NCBI GenBank assembly: GCA_029449245.1
Contig: JANATF010000008.1
Coordinates: 868,001-932,000, forward strand
Source of the DNA: Mortierella alpina
Taxonomy: Eukaryota > Mortierellomycota > Mortierellomycetes > Mortierellales > Mortierellaceae
Length of the DNA stretch: 64,000 nt
Direction: 5' to 3'
Shown here in pieces: positions 1 to 11,945 of the stretch. Position 1 is the stretch's first letter; every line of letters starts with the position of its first letter. The position numbers and the translations under genes were made by a program. The notes under the pieces were generated by a model. That model searched no databases. It saw only the letters and a list, made by a program, of their open reading frames with translations, and was not told where the DNA came from.

Positions 1-1893
1 AGATTGCACATGCAAGGCCCGTGGTGCGACCGGGCCATGAAGGGTTTGCTGCTGCTCTAAGGGTATCGGGCTCCAGCTTACAGAGACAGGGATTGAATAC
101 GAGCGACTCTGTTGTCCTTGTTGTCGCTGTTGCTGCGGTAGAGGATGCACAGGCGCCTGATAACTCATCAGTGGGCGATTGACCAATGGATAGGTATTCC
201 TTCCTGAGCTGGCGCTTTGTTGGTCTACAATATCCGACGGATCCTGCAATACTCGTAGTGAAGGAGCCTCTGAGCCATGAAGGGTCGATAAGCTAGGCGT
301 GAAAGAGTGTTGTCTTTGGAGCTGCCCCTGAGCATTCGAACTGGATAGTGAGGTCGACGACATAGAGCCTAGATGGGAAAGTTGATCTTGACATCGAAGT
401 CCAGCTTCTAGGTCTTGCTGCTGCCGATGCTGCTGTTGTTCCCCCACCTGCCGATGCTGCTGTTGTTCTCCCATCTGCTGTTGCTGCTGTTGTTGATGAT
501 ACTGTCGAAGTACACACTCTGGGTGCTCAGGATCTTCAGTGTAGTAAAAATACCCGTCATCTTGATGGGTAGGGTGGTATTCATGTCCGCCGTCGCTGTA
601 CAGTGGTGACATGGGGTGCCGTCCGTGCGGCTTATGGTCGTCCTGCGAAAGATGTTGGTGGTGGGTTTGATGTGGCCCGTGGCCCATCATAAAGGGCATG
701 CGCTTCTTCTTAAGCTGATGGTCTGAGAATGGACCGCCGGTGATTGGAAAGGGCATGGGGATGGACATGCCAGAGATAAGTTCTGACTGCATATCATGCT
801 GCTTGCGAACGAGGTCAATCTCTCTTTCAATTGAGGGCTCTTTCCACCTAAGCGCCGAGGCCATCAAAATCAGGATGGACGCGATCGCAATGATGGCCAT
901 ATTCCTGAGGAGAATGATGACGGTTAGAGCGAGGTGCCTATCTACAAAAATGCCTTTGTGATCCGTTGTACTTACCAGTAAAATCCCAGTACATCGGCCG
1001 CACAGCCGATAGCCGGGATCCCGGGCTGCGTCTCCCTCAATGCCGGCAAGGCGAACAAGGTCGTGATCCCGAGGGTGAGGACATGCTCATCGGATACTCT
1101 GTATTTCCTTATCACCTGAATCGCAATAATGCCGATGGAGATACTGAGGCACCACATGATCATGACAATAAACAGACTAAAGCCGATGGTTGTGGGCGAC
1201 CGCCGCGTAAAGATCTCGATCGCAATTTTGTACAGGTCTTCATTTGATAGGTGCACGGTTGGGATGAACTCGACCGACTGCAGCATTCCTAGAAACGTCA
1301 GACTCACGGGGACCTTGTGCAGCTGTTCCTTTTCTAAGTTAGCCATGATCTCGAAATAGCTCTTGTAAGCATCAAAGGGATAGTCAATGGTCGCTCCTTG
1401 CATATAGGGCATTGTGACATCGACCGAGCGCCTAAAAAAACAGTGTCGCGTGTATGGTAAAGTTGTTAGCATGAGAACACGTCGTAACACGAAAACATAA
1501 TTTGTGCAGAAATCAATGCCTCCAAACACTTTACATGATCTGCGCTTCTGGGAAGGTCAGTGTTGTATAAAACAGGGACACGGAGATGGCGGCGGTGAGT
1601 ACGCCATCGTCACCCGTCAAAGTGCCATGAGGTGTGAACTCGAAGTGAACTCGAAAGTTCTTATCTTCGAAATCGACACTGGCCACGCTACCAACAACGT
1701 GAATGAAATCACCCGTGTGAGAAACGCCCTGGGGACCGACCTCCACCACAGAACGGGCGTTATCACCCTCACGACGGTAGATAGAAAAGATTGGTATGAC
1801 GACCGCGCAAAGAGATCCAGTGACGACGATGCTCCAAATCGTACGTCGAGCCCATGTTTTAAGCTGCCCAGTTCTTTCATGAACTAGTCTCAT
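1..1893 (-). CDS. DUF4436 membrane protein, C-terminus beyond the window
   Basis: Three exons read on the minus strand: 1893-1535, 1431-976 and 904 to the window edge; the frame is open to base 1, so the C-terminus is missing (573 residues visible). Intron 2 ends CTCAG and has a CTAAC branch site. A membrane segment lies at about residues 17-38, followed by an extracytosolic beta-type region with a YPFD motif, then three hydrophobic segments. The stretch LFALPALRETQPGIPAIG ahead of the last segment is the conserved core of DUF4436, a membrane family of unknown function shared by actinobacteria and fungi. The cytosolic tail is very rich in Gln, His and Ser (CAG/CTG-type tract at about 415-500). 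Start chosen at the first ATG ahead of the first membrane segment. The family assignment is confident; the function is unknown. Confidence 0.88.
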
Positions 1894-2737
1894 GGTGCTG
1901 CTTTCTCACTTGGGCGAGTAGCAATCGCGGTCGTTGAGCAGCCGACCGATTCTAAGGGTGCCTTGGCGATTTAGCCGAGATTCTCAAGCGAGCCAGCGCT
2001 CGAGAGGGGTCAAGGAATGGGGAGACGAATGGTCGTAAGCTCTGGTGGTTGAATAAAATCCTAGGAACCAGTACAAGTCTGGGATTGCAACGGCTGTGAG
2101 AAGGCGCACTAGATAGAGGAGGAGAAAGAGGAAGTGAGAGAGGAGGAGGAAGAAGCAGAAAGTGGCTGAATAAGAGCGAGGAAGGAAGAATTAAGAACAG
2201 CATTCGTTTGTACTGCAGTAAAGTCATGCGATCTCTATGTTACTTCGATCGTACTCTGGTCATGCATTGAGTGAGAGTTGCTTACTCTCTCGCGCTTTCC
2301 TTCTCTCTCGTCCTAGGGACGACACAGTTATGTGTGGTTTGATCAGCCGCCGCGGAACAAAAAGCCAGCGAACGGGGACGGACGACAAAAGGAAGACGCA
2401 GGCGACCGCACTTTTCCTTGTTTGTCACAATGGTGCCACAGGCACTTGCACAGGCCTCGTCTGCAGTTGTGCTGCTTCCGCAATTTGCACAGACATCTCA
2501 CTGCATCCCTTTACTACCACGCGCCATTCCAACGTTTTCAAAATCAGCTTTTCTTTTATTTACAATTTTTTTTCTTTTGGGAAGTGTTACAATGAATGAA
2601 TGGTAGATGAGATGAGTGTGAAGAAGTGTATATATGGAAGTGGGAGTGGGAGTGGAGTGGGGGGTGAGATAAACATACAAAACAAAGTACAAGGAAAAAT
2701 TGCCGGGAAAAAAGTGAGAAAAAAAATCGTGCACAGA
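1894..2737. other. Intergenic, promoter of the DUF4436 gene
   Basis: This gap holds the 5' side of the DUF4436 gene and the 3' side of the GAS2-domain gene, both on the minus strand. It has a purine-rich run (about 2115-2170) and no open frame with gene-like composition. Confidence 0.6.
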
Positions 2738-5700
2738 CTAGCAGCCACGAGCGACAACGCTATCGGTAGCAAGGTTGCTATGATCCAACAAAAAGATGTC
2801 CAAATCTTGCCAACCTCCACCGACACGAACCAAGACCTTCCTAGCCTTCTTCTTGCTGCCTGAATACGTGTCATCCTCAGCCTGGAGGGCTGCAAGACTG
2901 CCTGCCGAATGGATGGTTGGCAATCCAGACGGGTTCCTTCTCGTCATTTGAATCTTTGAACGGCCGGAAGCTGAGAGGCCATCTTCCGTGCCACTATGAC
3001 TACCGCCACTCGACACGCCAGAATCATCATCTCCAGAGCCCATGCGGCCGTACTCCATCAATCGACAGAGAACCAGTTTGCCCCCAACAAGGGTTTGATC
3101 CTGGACTCGGCCGCCAAAGTAGTATTTACCCGCGCCCAATCTGCGAATCTGCATTTGAACGGGGCTTGCGTTAGCAACTCTCGCGAACTCTTCGTCAAGC
3201 TCGTCACCGCGCATGGCGGCATAAGGCTCGATGTCCTCGATGTGGATCTTGTCCATCAGTTCTGGCATACCTTGGTCGCGGCTATAAGAACGCTGGTACT
3301 GTTGCTGACGAATGGAGGACGTGTAGGAGGACGAGGACGAGGCCGAGGGGCTGGTTGGCTCATCATAGGACGCGTACTGGTATGAATCTCGTCCCATACC
3401 CGTGCCTGAGGCATAATGACCACGGTCGTCGGGGTACCCGTACTGGCTCTGTCGTGAAGATGGCAGACGAGCTGCTCCAGGAGAGGAACGTCCTTCCTGA
3501 GTACCGTATCCAGAGTGCACTTGACCATTAGCGCTGAGCTGTCTCTGACGGCCCGATGAAGACGACACCGACGAGACCGAACTGCGCGATGAGGCGGCAT
3601 AGTTGGTCGGGATCGGGGATGTGAACCCACGCGATTGGGGTCTCTGTGACTGAGGCGTGGGGCTGAAAGCAGAGCGCTGCTGTTGACTCGAGTTAGGTCG
3701 AGACGAAGAAGGCATCGGCAGTTGCGTCCTGCGAACTCCACCTGATGCTGGTGTTGGTGAAGGCGTTGAGACGGGAGAACGCACGCCATTGGAAAGCTTG
3801 CTAATACTTCCAGCAGGAGAAAACACGGGTTTGTACTGAGAGGAACCGGGTCTAGACATTGCGGGAGTACTAGCATTGGATCTGGAGCCACCAGACATGG
3901 CGGAGCCGGCACGACCAGTTGGTGCAGGTGTCTCCATGCGGTTTTGACCTGCAACTGAGACGGGACGAGGAATAAATGTTGCGGCCGGCGAGAGTTCTTG
4001 TGGAATACCAGGAATTCCAGGCGAGGTTACGGAGACGGAAGGGCACCTATTCGAGCAAGGAAGAGAAGTATCAGCACTACTGTAAAAGCAAACCGAGACA
4101 AATAATCTCGTGTATTATGCATGATCATTACCATGGGCGAAAGCGATATGACCCCCTAGTAGGGGATCTCGTAGGGCTGGGGCTCAGCGAGCGATAATTG
4201 TTCAGGGCGCTGGGCGAGAGAAAGCCAGACTGAGAGAGTCCACTGTTAGAGTTAGCAGGCGACCATGGGCGGTAGCCGTAATAATCCCCATTCGGGGATC
4301 GCGTCCTCGAACGGCCTGGAGATGGGGAGGGCGAACGCAGCGATGCCGATGGTGGTGCCCGACCTCGCTGGACCTGGCTGGTATGTTGTTGACGCTGATG
4401 TTGCTGCTGTCGCGACTGCTGTTGTTTTTGCTGCATTGGACTGGGCGTAGCAGAGGAATTCCACCCAGGCTTTGTGTTCTGAGCACGTTTGGCGGCCATA
4501 CCCGTTGGCTCCTGTTTCTTCAGAGGCAGCTTGGGCAAATAAGGCGTTCTAAGATCGTCAAGAATGTCTAGCCACCTCTCGACGCCATCAAGTTCCCTGT
4601 CGACATGTTCGAGACCATCCTGGAGTTTGTCCCACTTGACGTTCATTGCCTGGTGCCTCGAGATCACATCCATATTACGAGTCATACGACTCTCAATGCC
4701 ATTCTCCAACATGTCGAGCATCTTGTTGACAGCAGGAGTATAGTACTTGTGCTTGGCCTCGAAGGACTTGAAGATGCTGTACAGATGGTCGCGATCGATG
4801 GGTGCATCGGGGGCAATTTTTTGACGGACCATACCCTTGATTTGTTCGACCAGACCCTGACAGTGGAGGATGGCCCGCTCCATGGACTCCATCATTGATT
4901 CCACCTGCTCAGACACCTGCTCGAAGACCTCAAGCCAACGGTCCTCTTTGAGCTCCTCACTGACGCGCTCTCGGCGGAACTTGAGGTCGTCCCAGCGGCA
5001 CAGGACTTGCTGGTACCGGCTCTGAAGAGCGTCCTTGGACTCACTGCCCAGACTGCCCTCATCCGTAGGCAGAGAACCAACACGGTTGTCTAGAAAATCG
5101 ATCCTGGAGATCAGAAGCTCGATTCTAGAGTCGACTTGGGCTAAGGTCTCAAGGCTGCGTTGCTTAGCCTGTGCCTCGGCATCGCTAGAGGAGGCCTTGC
5201 TTGGAAGGAGACCTTCTTCGTCAGAGGTCATGGCACTTCGCTCGTTGTTGTAGGCATCGATGCTCGTGCAGATATCCTCGATATCTGTTAACACATTGTT
5301 CATATGTGTCAGCAGCTCTGCACGGAGTCTTGCACCGGCCAGGTCGCCCTTGACCTTCTCGAGCATTTGCTTGAGTGAGGTCCAACTTGACTTGATACCT
5401 GCAGCGGTCTGCTTAAGATCCTGCTCGATCTGTTGCGATTCGGCATCTTCTTGTTCCGCAGGCGTGGCAGTCTTGAGCCTGGACTCGATCTTTTCCTTGA
5501 GCTCTACAAGCATGTCGATGTTTGGCTGGAACCGATTCATGATGACGTCCATATCCCCGACGTCTCGCTTGTCTGTTGCTCCCTCCTGGCCCACATCCAT
5601 TTCGAGCGCAAAGACGGCCATCTCCGCACTTTCGAGCCAGGTGGTCAAGTCTGTTGCAGCTTTACTGAAGCGTTCATGGAGTGTTGTGAGAGGAATGGTG

Positions 5701-5897
5701 TCGTGTGAGGAGAGTGCATGGTAGATATCGCTGTAAGGCACTGGCAGGCGTTTTAGGTTTTCGATCTGAGATTGGTAAGACTGGTAGAGGGTGTTTTTTG
5801 ATGCTGTTGATGCTGTTGTTGCTTCCACGGGGGCCGAGTTGTCGGGGGAAGGAGGTGCAGTTGGCATCTGCTGTATACTCTCTTGAGATAATGACAT
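2738..5897 (-). CDS. Kar9-like/GAS2 (GAR) domain cytoskeletal protein
   Basis: Two exons, 5897-4132 and 4046-2738, joined in phase at TG|G, give 1024 residues. The first about 420 residues are helical, with repeated tryptophan-containing segments (such as TTWLESAEMAVFALEMD) and long coiled stretches resembling the Kar9 family, which links microtubule plus ends to actin transport; this part is a moderate-confidence match. A long Ser/Pro/Arg linker follows with SP-rich and SxRP repeats, typical of EB1-binding regions. The C-terminus has a GAS2-related (GAR) microtubule-binding domain: GAGKYYFG, then KLVLCRLMEYG, then VLVRVGGGWQDLDIFLLDH, with a 70-residue Ser/Gly-rich insert splitting it. The expected role is spindle or nuclear positioning on cytoplasmic microtubules. 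It could equally be a spectraplakin-like GAR protein without Kar9 ancestry. Confidence 0.85.
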
Positions 5898-7370
5898 GCT
5901 GGCTGCAAATATATGAGCTGTAATAACACTAATGAGTGCCTCTATCGTTTTGGATTATAGACGAGAGCAAGAGCACAAATCAGTATTTATAAATGAGCAG
6001 CTGAAGATGAACGCTGCTATGACCCTGAGCATAGGTATGGAGAAAAGAGGAGGCGCGGGGGGGGGGAGGTTGCAGGATGGTGGGCTACGAGAGAGAGAGA
6101 AAGAAGGTTGGGACGCGTACAGTAGTGTTGTCCAATGACGGTTAAGTCAAAGTTACACCACTCAGGCACCAGCTGGACACACAATTAGCAACGCACCGAG
6201 CGCAGACGGGAGCTGCAGTGTACCCATGCCATCAAACAGGTGTTTGTCCCGCAGATAAGCCCAAGTGAGCGTCTGCCTGAGTGCGGCCAAAGCGCTATGG
6301 CCAGCCGTTTCAACCACACACACCCTACATACACATGCACATGTTCGCCCTTCAGCGGCCATTGTCATATGCAAATACAAACTCAGCGTGCTGATGATAC
6401 GAGCAGTTTTCAGAGGGCGCGATTGTGAGGGAGGCAGGGGAGGGGGCAAGAGAGAAGGGAGAGGAAAAAACATAGGGAGGGATCGGTGGGAGAGACGGAA
6501 GGGATATCACAGCATGTGGTGCGGAACGGGACAAGGGGTGGGAGGTTGAGAAGTGTAATCAGTCACCTATCGCACATGGGCATGTGCAATAGGTCCATAG
6601 CGGCGTAGTGTGTAAGCGTAAATGCGGTTACCCTGCTTATCGCGCCGAGAACGAGAGAGGGATGGAAAAAGACAGGGAGGCAGGAAGAGCGAGAAGAGAT
6701 GGCGAGATATGCACAACTTGATCACTATGGTGTGCAGCAACGTGCGGCATCGCTATCTCTTGTTGTATTCCGTTCCTCTTGCTGCCGAGTCTGTCCTCTG
6801 CACCTGCGCCACTCCCTTCCTTCATGCGCCGCCCATCTGCAAGCACTGACGGATCGAGGTCTCTCTGACGAGCTGCCATGACCCTTCGACTCACCTTGGA
6901 TATAAACTCGAGCTGGTTGAAGCCACGAACAAAGAGCACCTTGCGGGTATAGAGTGGGCGGGTATAAAAAGAGTCGAAGGTGGAAGCTGTCGCTGCTGCG
7001 TGCTGCGGGTGTAATGGGAGTGAGCAAGAGGGCGCGAGGGATGCGAGATTGATTCTGAGAGAGCGTGTGTTGGTGAGGATGAGAGGAGAAGGGTTGCTGG
7101 GAAGGGCTGAAATGTGAGGAATGCAGGACGGAGAGAGAAGGCGAGGGCGAGAGCGAAAAGAGAAGAGTCAATGAGCGAACGTGTGAAGGAAAGAAACAAA
7201 AACGCAGAGAGAGAGAGGCCAAGGAAAAAGTTATATTAAAAAGAAGAGACCTCAGTGAGCTGCTGCACTGGAGGGCTTTTTGTTTTAACCCTTCCGCACG
7301 ACACATGGGTGCGGTCTTACTGCACTCCAGCATGCCCGAGGGCATTCCTACGAGATACGAGGCACTCGTG

Positions 7371-7398
7371 TAAGGATGGCATCGGATAAGCATCCTTA
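7371..7398. repeat. Inverted repeat, 8-bp arms
   Basis: TAAGGATG at 7371-7378 and CATCCTTA at 7391-7398 are perfect reverse complements separated by 12 bases. No gene is nearby, so a function cannot be assigned. Confidence 0.6.
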
Positions 7399-8612
7399 TG
7401 GGCGGGATGGCATTTTCGTACTGTAAGCAATACAAACAGGCCAGACACAATAACAAAGGGCAGCGTGCCCATGGCCATGGTGGCATATGACGGACAGCCT
7501 CCCTCGACTGGGCTGCCTTTGAATTAGGTTGAATACACTCAGCAAGGGTTGTCTGGTGAGCATTGGCATATGACAGTCATCCTCACAACCCATGGGCAAT
7601 GCTGGGAATAAACAAACGCAGCACTTTGGTCCTCAACGTGTGATGCACTGTTACCAGTGCTGCAGATGTGTCAGACCCCATCGTCCATCTTCGCCTTTCT
7701 CGTCCATCAAGACGCACCATGGCCGTTCTTGTGCAAAGAGGGCAGCCGATCCCGCGAAGCACTCTGCACCGTAGACTTGCGTGTTTTTAAGTATAGAAGC
7801 GGCTCATTCTGTATCGACTAGGTCCTGGACGAGTTCCTCGAGGGCGTTTTTTTTCAATATGGCAGCGTGCCGCTGCCGCGTTTCACTGCAATGTCTCTGA
7901 CCATAAAACACAAGGTTCCTTGGGTTCTGATGGCCAACCGAACCTGGCACTGCATGTCTTTAGCTGCATCGATTTCTTCCCATCCAATAACCCATTGTCC
8001 ATGGTCCATGCCATCGGGTTTGTTAGTCTTTACTTATCGATGCATCGGTCCAGAGTCCAAGAAAGAGAGGCCCAAACAAAACAAAAAAAAAAAGTGTTGG
8101 AGACATGTATCCCTCAAGCTAGAAAGCATGGCGCGTTTCTTTTTAGATCACCGCCCAGAAAAAAATCGTCTGACAAACGGCTATTCTCAATCAATCATCG
8201 CTCTCACGATGGACCCACCAAAAAAACTGTGCCAACAACAACAAAAAGTGAGCGCGTAGATTAGTCGACTGCACATCAATGGAGGCTTGAGTGGCAATTG
8301 CGCCTGCAAGCACAGAACAGAAAAGAATGCACTTGCTCACGGCTTCCAATAATCTAGTCGTTTGATAACGTAGCTAAGCAAGCTAGGAGAGAATATGCCG
8401 CGCAATGCAAATATTATCCGATCAAGCAACGCAAAGCCAACTACAAAAAAAAAAGAGATGCATGGACATGGCTGAGTTACAAACTGCTTCGCATATGCCC
8501 CTCGGCGATGATGCTCTTCGGTCAGTCCAGTAATCATACTCTGAACCGCCGAACTTGTCAGATCCGCGGTGCTTTGTGTAGGATGTGGCCTATGTGGCAA
8601 CAATACAAAAAA

Positions 8613-8641
8613 GGTTTTTCACCCACAAACTGGTGAAAACC
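8613..8641. repeat. Inverted repeat, 10-bp arms
   Basis: GGTTTTTCACC and GGTGAAAACC pair with one bulged T around an 8-base loop. It lies in gene-free DNA and is not followed by a clear T-run terminator. Confidence 0.6.
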
Positions 8642-9405
8642 AGAATTAACCCTATCGTTACGGAGATCATTATGTAAAGACTGTGGCCGCCAACCTGAGG
8701 AAGGGTCGCTGAAGCCAACCACATCGTCGTGATCGGTATCGAGGTATGGATGGTCTTTGCGGCATTAAAGCAAGAGCTAGAGACATGATTTTGCCGTCAG
8801 TCATCACTCACTTCAACATACGTGTCAAGCATCGCCGCGAGAAAAGGCGGGAAGATCATCCTCTGTCGATTGACAGCACAAACACGCGCTCACAACGCAA
8901 TACAGCGCAAGACGCAAACCATGGCTCAACGAGAGCAAGCACCCTTGCACCAGCAACAGGCCCTGCTGCAGGCAAAAAACATTTCCATCCCTTCCCCCTT
9001 TTTGCCAACGCAAGAGTTGGTCAAGACATGGAACACAGGGTGTAAACAAAAAAAAAGATAAACGAAAGGAAACAAATGCGCGCATGATGCCACTGTGCAC
9101 CAACGTTGCGAAACTTTAGGGAGAGTATGCCATCATTGAGCGAAAAGAAAAAGAGCGGCGAAAACCACACAGACGATCTTTTCAAGAGTTTACGGGGGCA
9201 GCTCATGAAAATGGAGATAACGACAGGTGTTTGGCGACCCAATCTCCATCTCTGACCCAGCGGTGGCATGGCTAGTGCAGTGTGATCTGAAGGGGGAGGG
9301 GCATCGTCTGCTTTATGCAAACAGGTTGACAGGGTCCTTTCCAGCTACTCATGTCGTGTTGAATGGGCAATGATCTCCTATCGCCTGGAACCATGTGAAT
9401 AGATC

Positions 9406-9430
9406 TTTTTTTTTTTTTTTTTTTTTTTTT
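9406..9430. repeat. T25 homopolymer
   Basis: A run of 25 T in gene-free DNA. Homopolymers of this size recur in the window at 12090, 20888, 28311 and 41416. Confidence 0.95.
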
Positions 9431-10600
9431 GGCGATTCTCGCCTAGCTCATAGGGTCTGCGCCATGGTCAGTCAAATCAACGTCAACCAACCTTACTCAG
9501 TGACGACCTTCGAGTAGTCAGCTTGCTTCACACGACTAAAGCGCCTCTCCTCTATGGATGAGTATGCATCATCAAATTTGCCATACCTTCCTGTTGCATG
9601 GCCCACACAGTTTGATGAAAAAAAAAAATCGCTCGTCGCAAGTAGCCTCTCATAGGCGAGATCCTCGTGTCTGCGAAGATGAGAAGTGATCCATACCTTC
9701 GCACACCATTGCCTGCCCGATAATGTCCTGCAGGCTCCGTCCCATATGAAAGCCATAGACGTGGCAACCGTGTCTCTTCATCGTATGCACAGGGACATGT
9801 CTTGTGGTCGCTGGTCAAGCTGAGTTTTTATTCTTTTGGCGAGCGGAAATTGGTGTTAAGGGTCGCCCAGTCCAGTTGGATATATCGCACGGCTCGTCAG
9901 GCAGCAGAGGCTCCTCCTTTCACTTCCCATCATGGAAAGTATATTCAGTCCGGGGAGGAGAGATCCATCTGGCCCCCAGGAGGCGCCACAGCACCCATCC
10001 ATCGCCCATCACCATTGTGCCAGATCCATCGATCCATGCAGCAGCCAGGACAATCGTTCGACCATCGTCATCCGTGTGCTTACCCACCATACCAACCACC
10101 ACCATCACTCAATCTCTACAAGATGGGCAGAATCCAACCTTTGAAGCCCTCTATAATGAACTCGCACGCAGGAACCAGCACCAAATCCGACAATGCCAAG
10201 GACCTACTTGTGTGCATCATGCGGTGACCAAAAACAGCTCAAAAGACGCACAACGGGGAGAATCCATCGTCTTTGATCACAGCGGATCCTACAGCAAAGC
10301 GATTGCGTTAATCAATCCCAAGGAGCGTACACTGAGCTCTCCATCTACTGCCAAGGAGTGAGCACCGTTATACTCTGGAAGCATGCGAAGGAGACCTCGG
10401 GATCGCCTTTCTGGGTCTGAGAGACGGATGACCTTCGACAGGTTGTGGATGATGGGTAGCAGCATGACCCAGGATCGACTGCTCCACATCTACAGGATGA
10501 ACGCCTTCAGGATCCCTCGATCCCACTTCCGTCTCTTCTCCTTCCCATTGTATGCCGCATACTTACCAGCAACCCCTTTCTCATTGTCTCGACCCAACAG

Positions 10601-11332
10601 ACCTTCAAGAGAAGAAACCACGGACGCAACAAGAACGGTCGTGGCCACGTTAAGCCCGTCCGCTGCTCCAACTGCTCTCGCTGCGTCCCTAAGGACAAGG
10701 CCATCAAGTGCTACACCGTCCGCCCCATGGTCGAGTTGGCTGCCGTCCGTGATATCACTGAGGCTCTTGTCTACAAGGGTAAGAAGATCGACTTGTCTTT
10801 TGAGGATCAATTATATTCAGCGGCAGTAAAGACTATTTTCCGACCCGCCCGACACATGGACCGCGGACAGTTAGAATCATCCATGGAAATTTGCAGAAGT
10901 GCTTGGACGCTTCGGAAAGGAAGCCCGACGTCTTAAAGAATGACGGGCGCCGTTTGTGTCAATGAAACACTTCGAAGCACGTTCACTAATATCTCGACTC
11001 TGTTTTTTTTGTCTCTCACAGAGTACACCTTGCCCAAGTTCTACATCAAGATTCACTACTGCATCTCCTGCGCCGTCCACGCTCACATTGTTCGTGTTCG
11101 CTCCCGCGTTGGTCGTCGCAGCCGTGCTCCCCCACCTCGCTTCCGCTTCAAGGTAAAGAGCGCAATGATGATATGAGCAAAGGAACCAAAAGTTCCCTCA
11201 GCAAGGACTATGATCGAAATTGTCTACGTTGAAAAGGCTACAGTCACTAACACCCGTATCCTGTCCTTTTGTTTTCACTTCCTGTAGGATGGCAAGAAGG
11301 TTGCCCCTGCCCAGGTTGCCAAGCCTCTGTAA
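10601..11332 (+). CDS. RPS26: 40S ribosomal protein eS26; start codon not found
   Basis: Three exons are certain: 10601-10778, 11022-11152 and 11288-11332, together 117 residues; the family is 115-119 long. The zinc-binding core reads [16 protein letters not shown], with the second pair at HYCISCAVH, and the conserved APPPRFR is near the end. eS26 lines the mRNA exit channel of the small subunit. The first codons ([18 protein letters not shown]) follow a good acceptor, CAACAG, so the initiator ATG must be on an earlier exon, as in fungi where exon 1 is little more than ATG. No ATG followed directly by a GT donor exists between 10000 and 10600. The nearest sequence at the right distance reads ATT before a GTATGC donor (10547-10555). 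Either the exon is further upstream, or this copy has lost its start, or there is an assembly error. Confidence 0.92.
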
Positions 11333-11945
11333 AGTGATCGCCGGTGCCCCACTAGCGCTGACTTGCTGAAAAATAAACGATTCAGAACGAGAGGAGACTC
11401 TTTGCATGGTCAAGTGTTTTGAAAACAGCAACAGGCATTGTGCTCTGGGTATATCATACGTACACGCTGGATATGTGAGCCGAATCAGCATTGCCCAAGC
11501 ACCACCAGGCAGCATCCCCTGTGTCCTCGAAAAAACGAAAAAGGGGGGGGGGGGGGGGGGGGGAGGCAAGCTGAGAATGATCGCACTTGCTGCATCTCTG
11601 ATCAAGGGTCCCTTGAGCTCTGTGCGCGGGGGTGAGGGTTTGTTTCTTCCATAGCCATCGCCATTAACCCATTCTTGCACCACCAAAACTCAGCATTCAT
11701 AAGTACCGCACTCATCCTCTCAAGCTGGCCCTTGGACTCGAGCACTCTAGCAAGCACACCCATTAGAGACAACCCAGGGCAGACACACCCCAGACGTAGT
11801 TCGAAGAAAGCAGCAACGATAACTTATACGCACTTTGTCGGCCACTTGACTTGGGTTACAACCACACACCGAAAACACTTTCCAAGGATCGTTTTCTACA
11901 CATCCTCACACAGTTCTCTCCCATCGAATTACGCTTGTCTGAACA
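11333..11945. other. Intergenic between eS26 and ERD2
   Basis: This gap contains the eS26 3' end, a G21 run and the ERD2 promoter. No gene was seen. Confidence 0.6.
11543..11563. repeat. G21 homopolymer
   Basis: 21 consecutive G about 210 bp downstream of the eS26 stop. Such a run can fold as stacked G-quadruplexes on the plus strand and is also prone to sequencing-length error. Confidence 0.95.

Larger units (their letters stand above)
5898..10600. other. 4.7 kb region without a convincing gene
   Basis: No recognisable protein, tRNA or rRNA was seen. Open frames here are short, change frame often and have low-complexity Ser/Leu/Arg composition from purine- or pyrimidine-rich DNA (6030-6130, 6430-6560, 7000-7240). 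A TATAAAA stretch sits at 6963, but no gene follows it. Two hairpin-forming inverted repeats (7371-7398, 8613-8641) and a T25 run (9406-9430) are present. The right end must include the promoter and first exon of eS26. An unspliced frame at 9804-10361 is open for 185 codons but has no domain signature. Confidence 0.6.

Noticed and set aside
6725-7486. 253-codon minus-strand frame
   Set aside because: Made of Ser/Leu/Pro/Arg runs from purine-rich DNA, with no domain and no matching splice structure.
9804-10361. 185-codon plus-strand frame upstream of eS26
   Set aside because: No domain, unspliced, mixed composition and a second long frame overlaps it; it probably lies in the eS26 promoter region.
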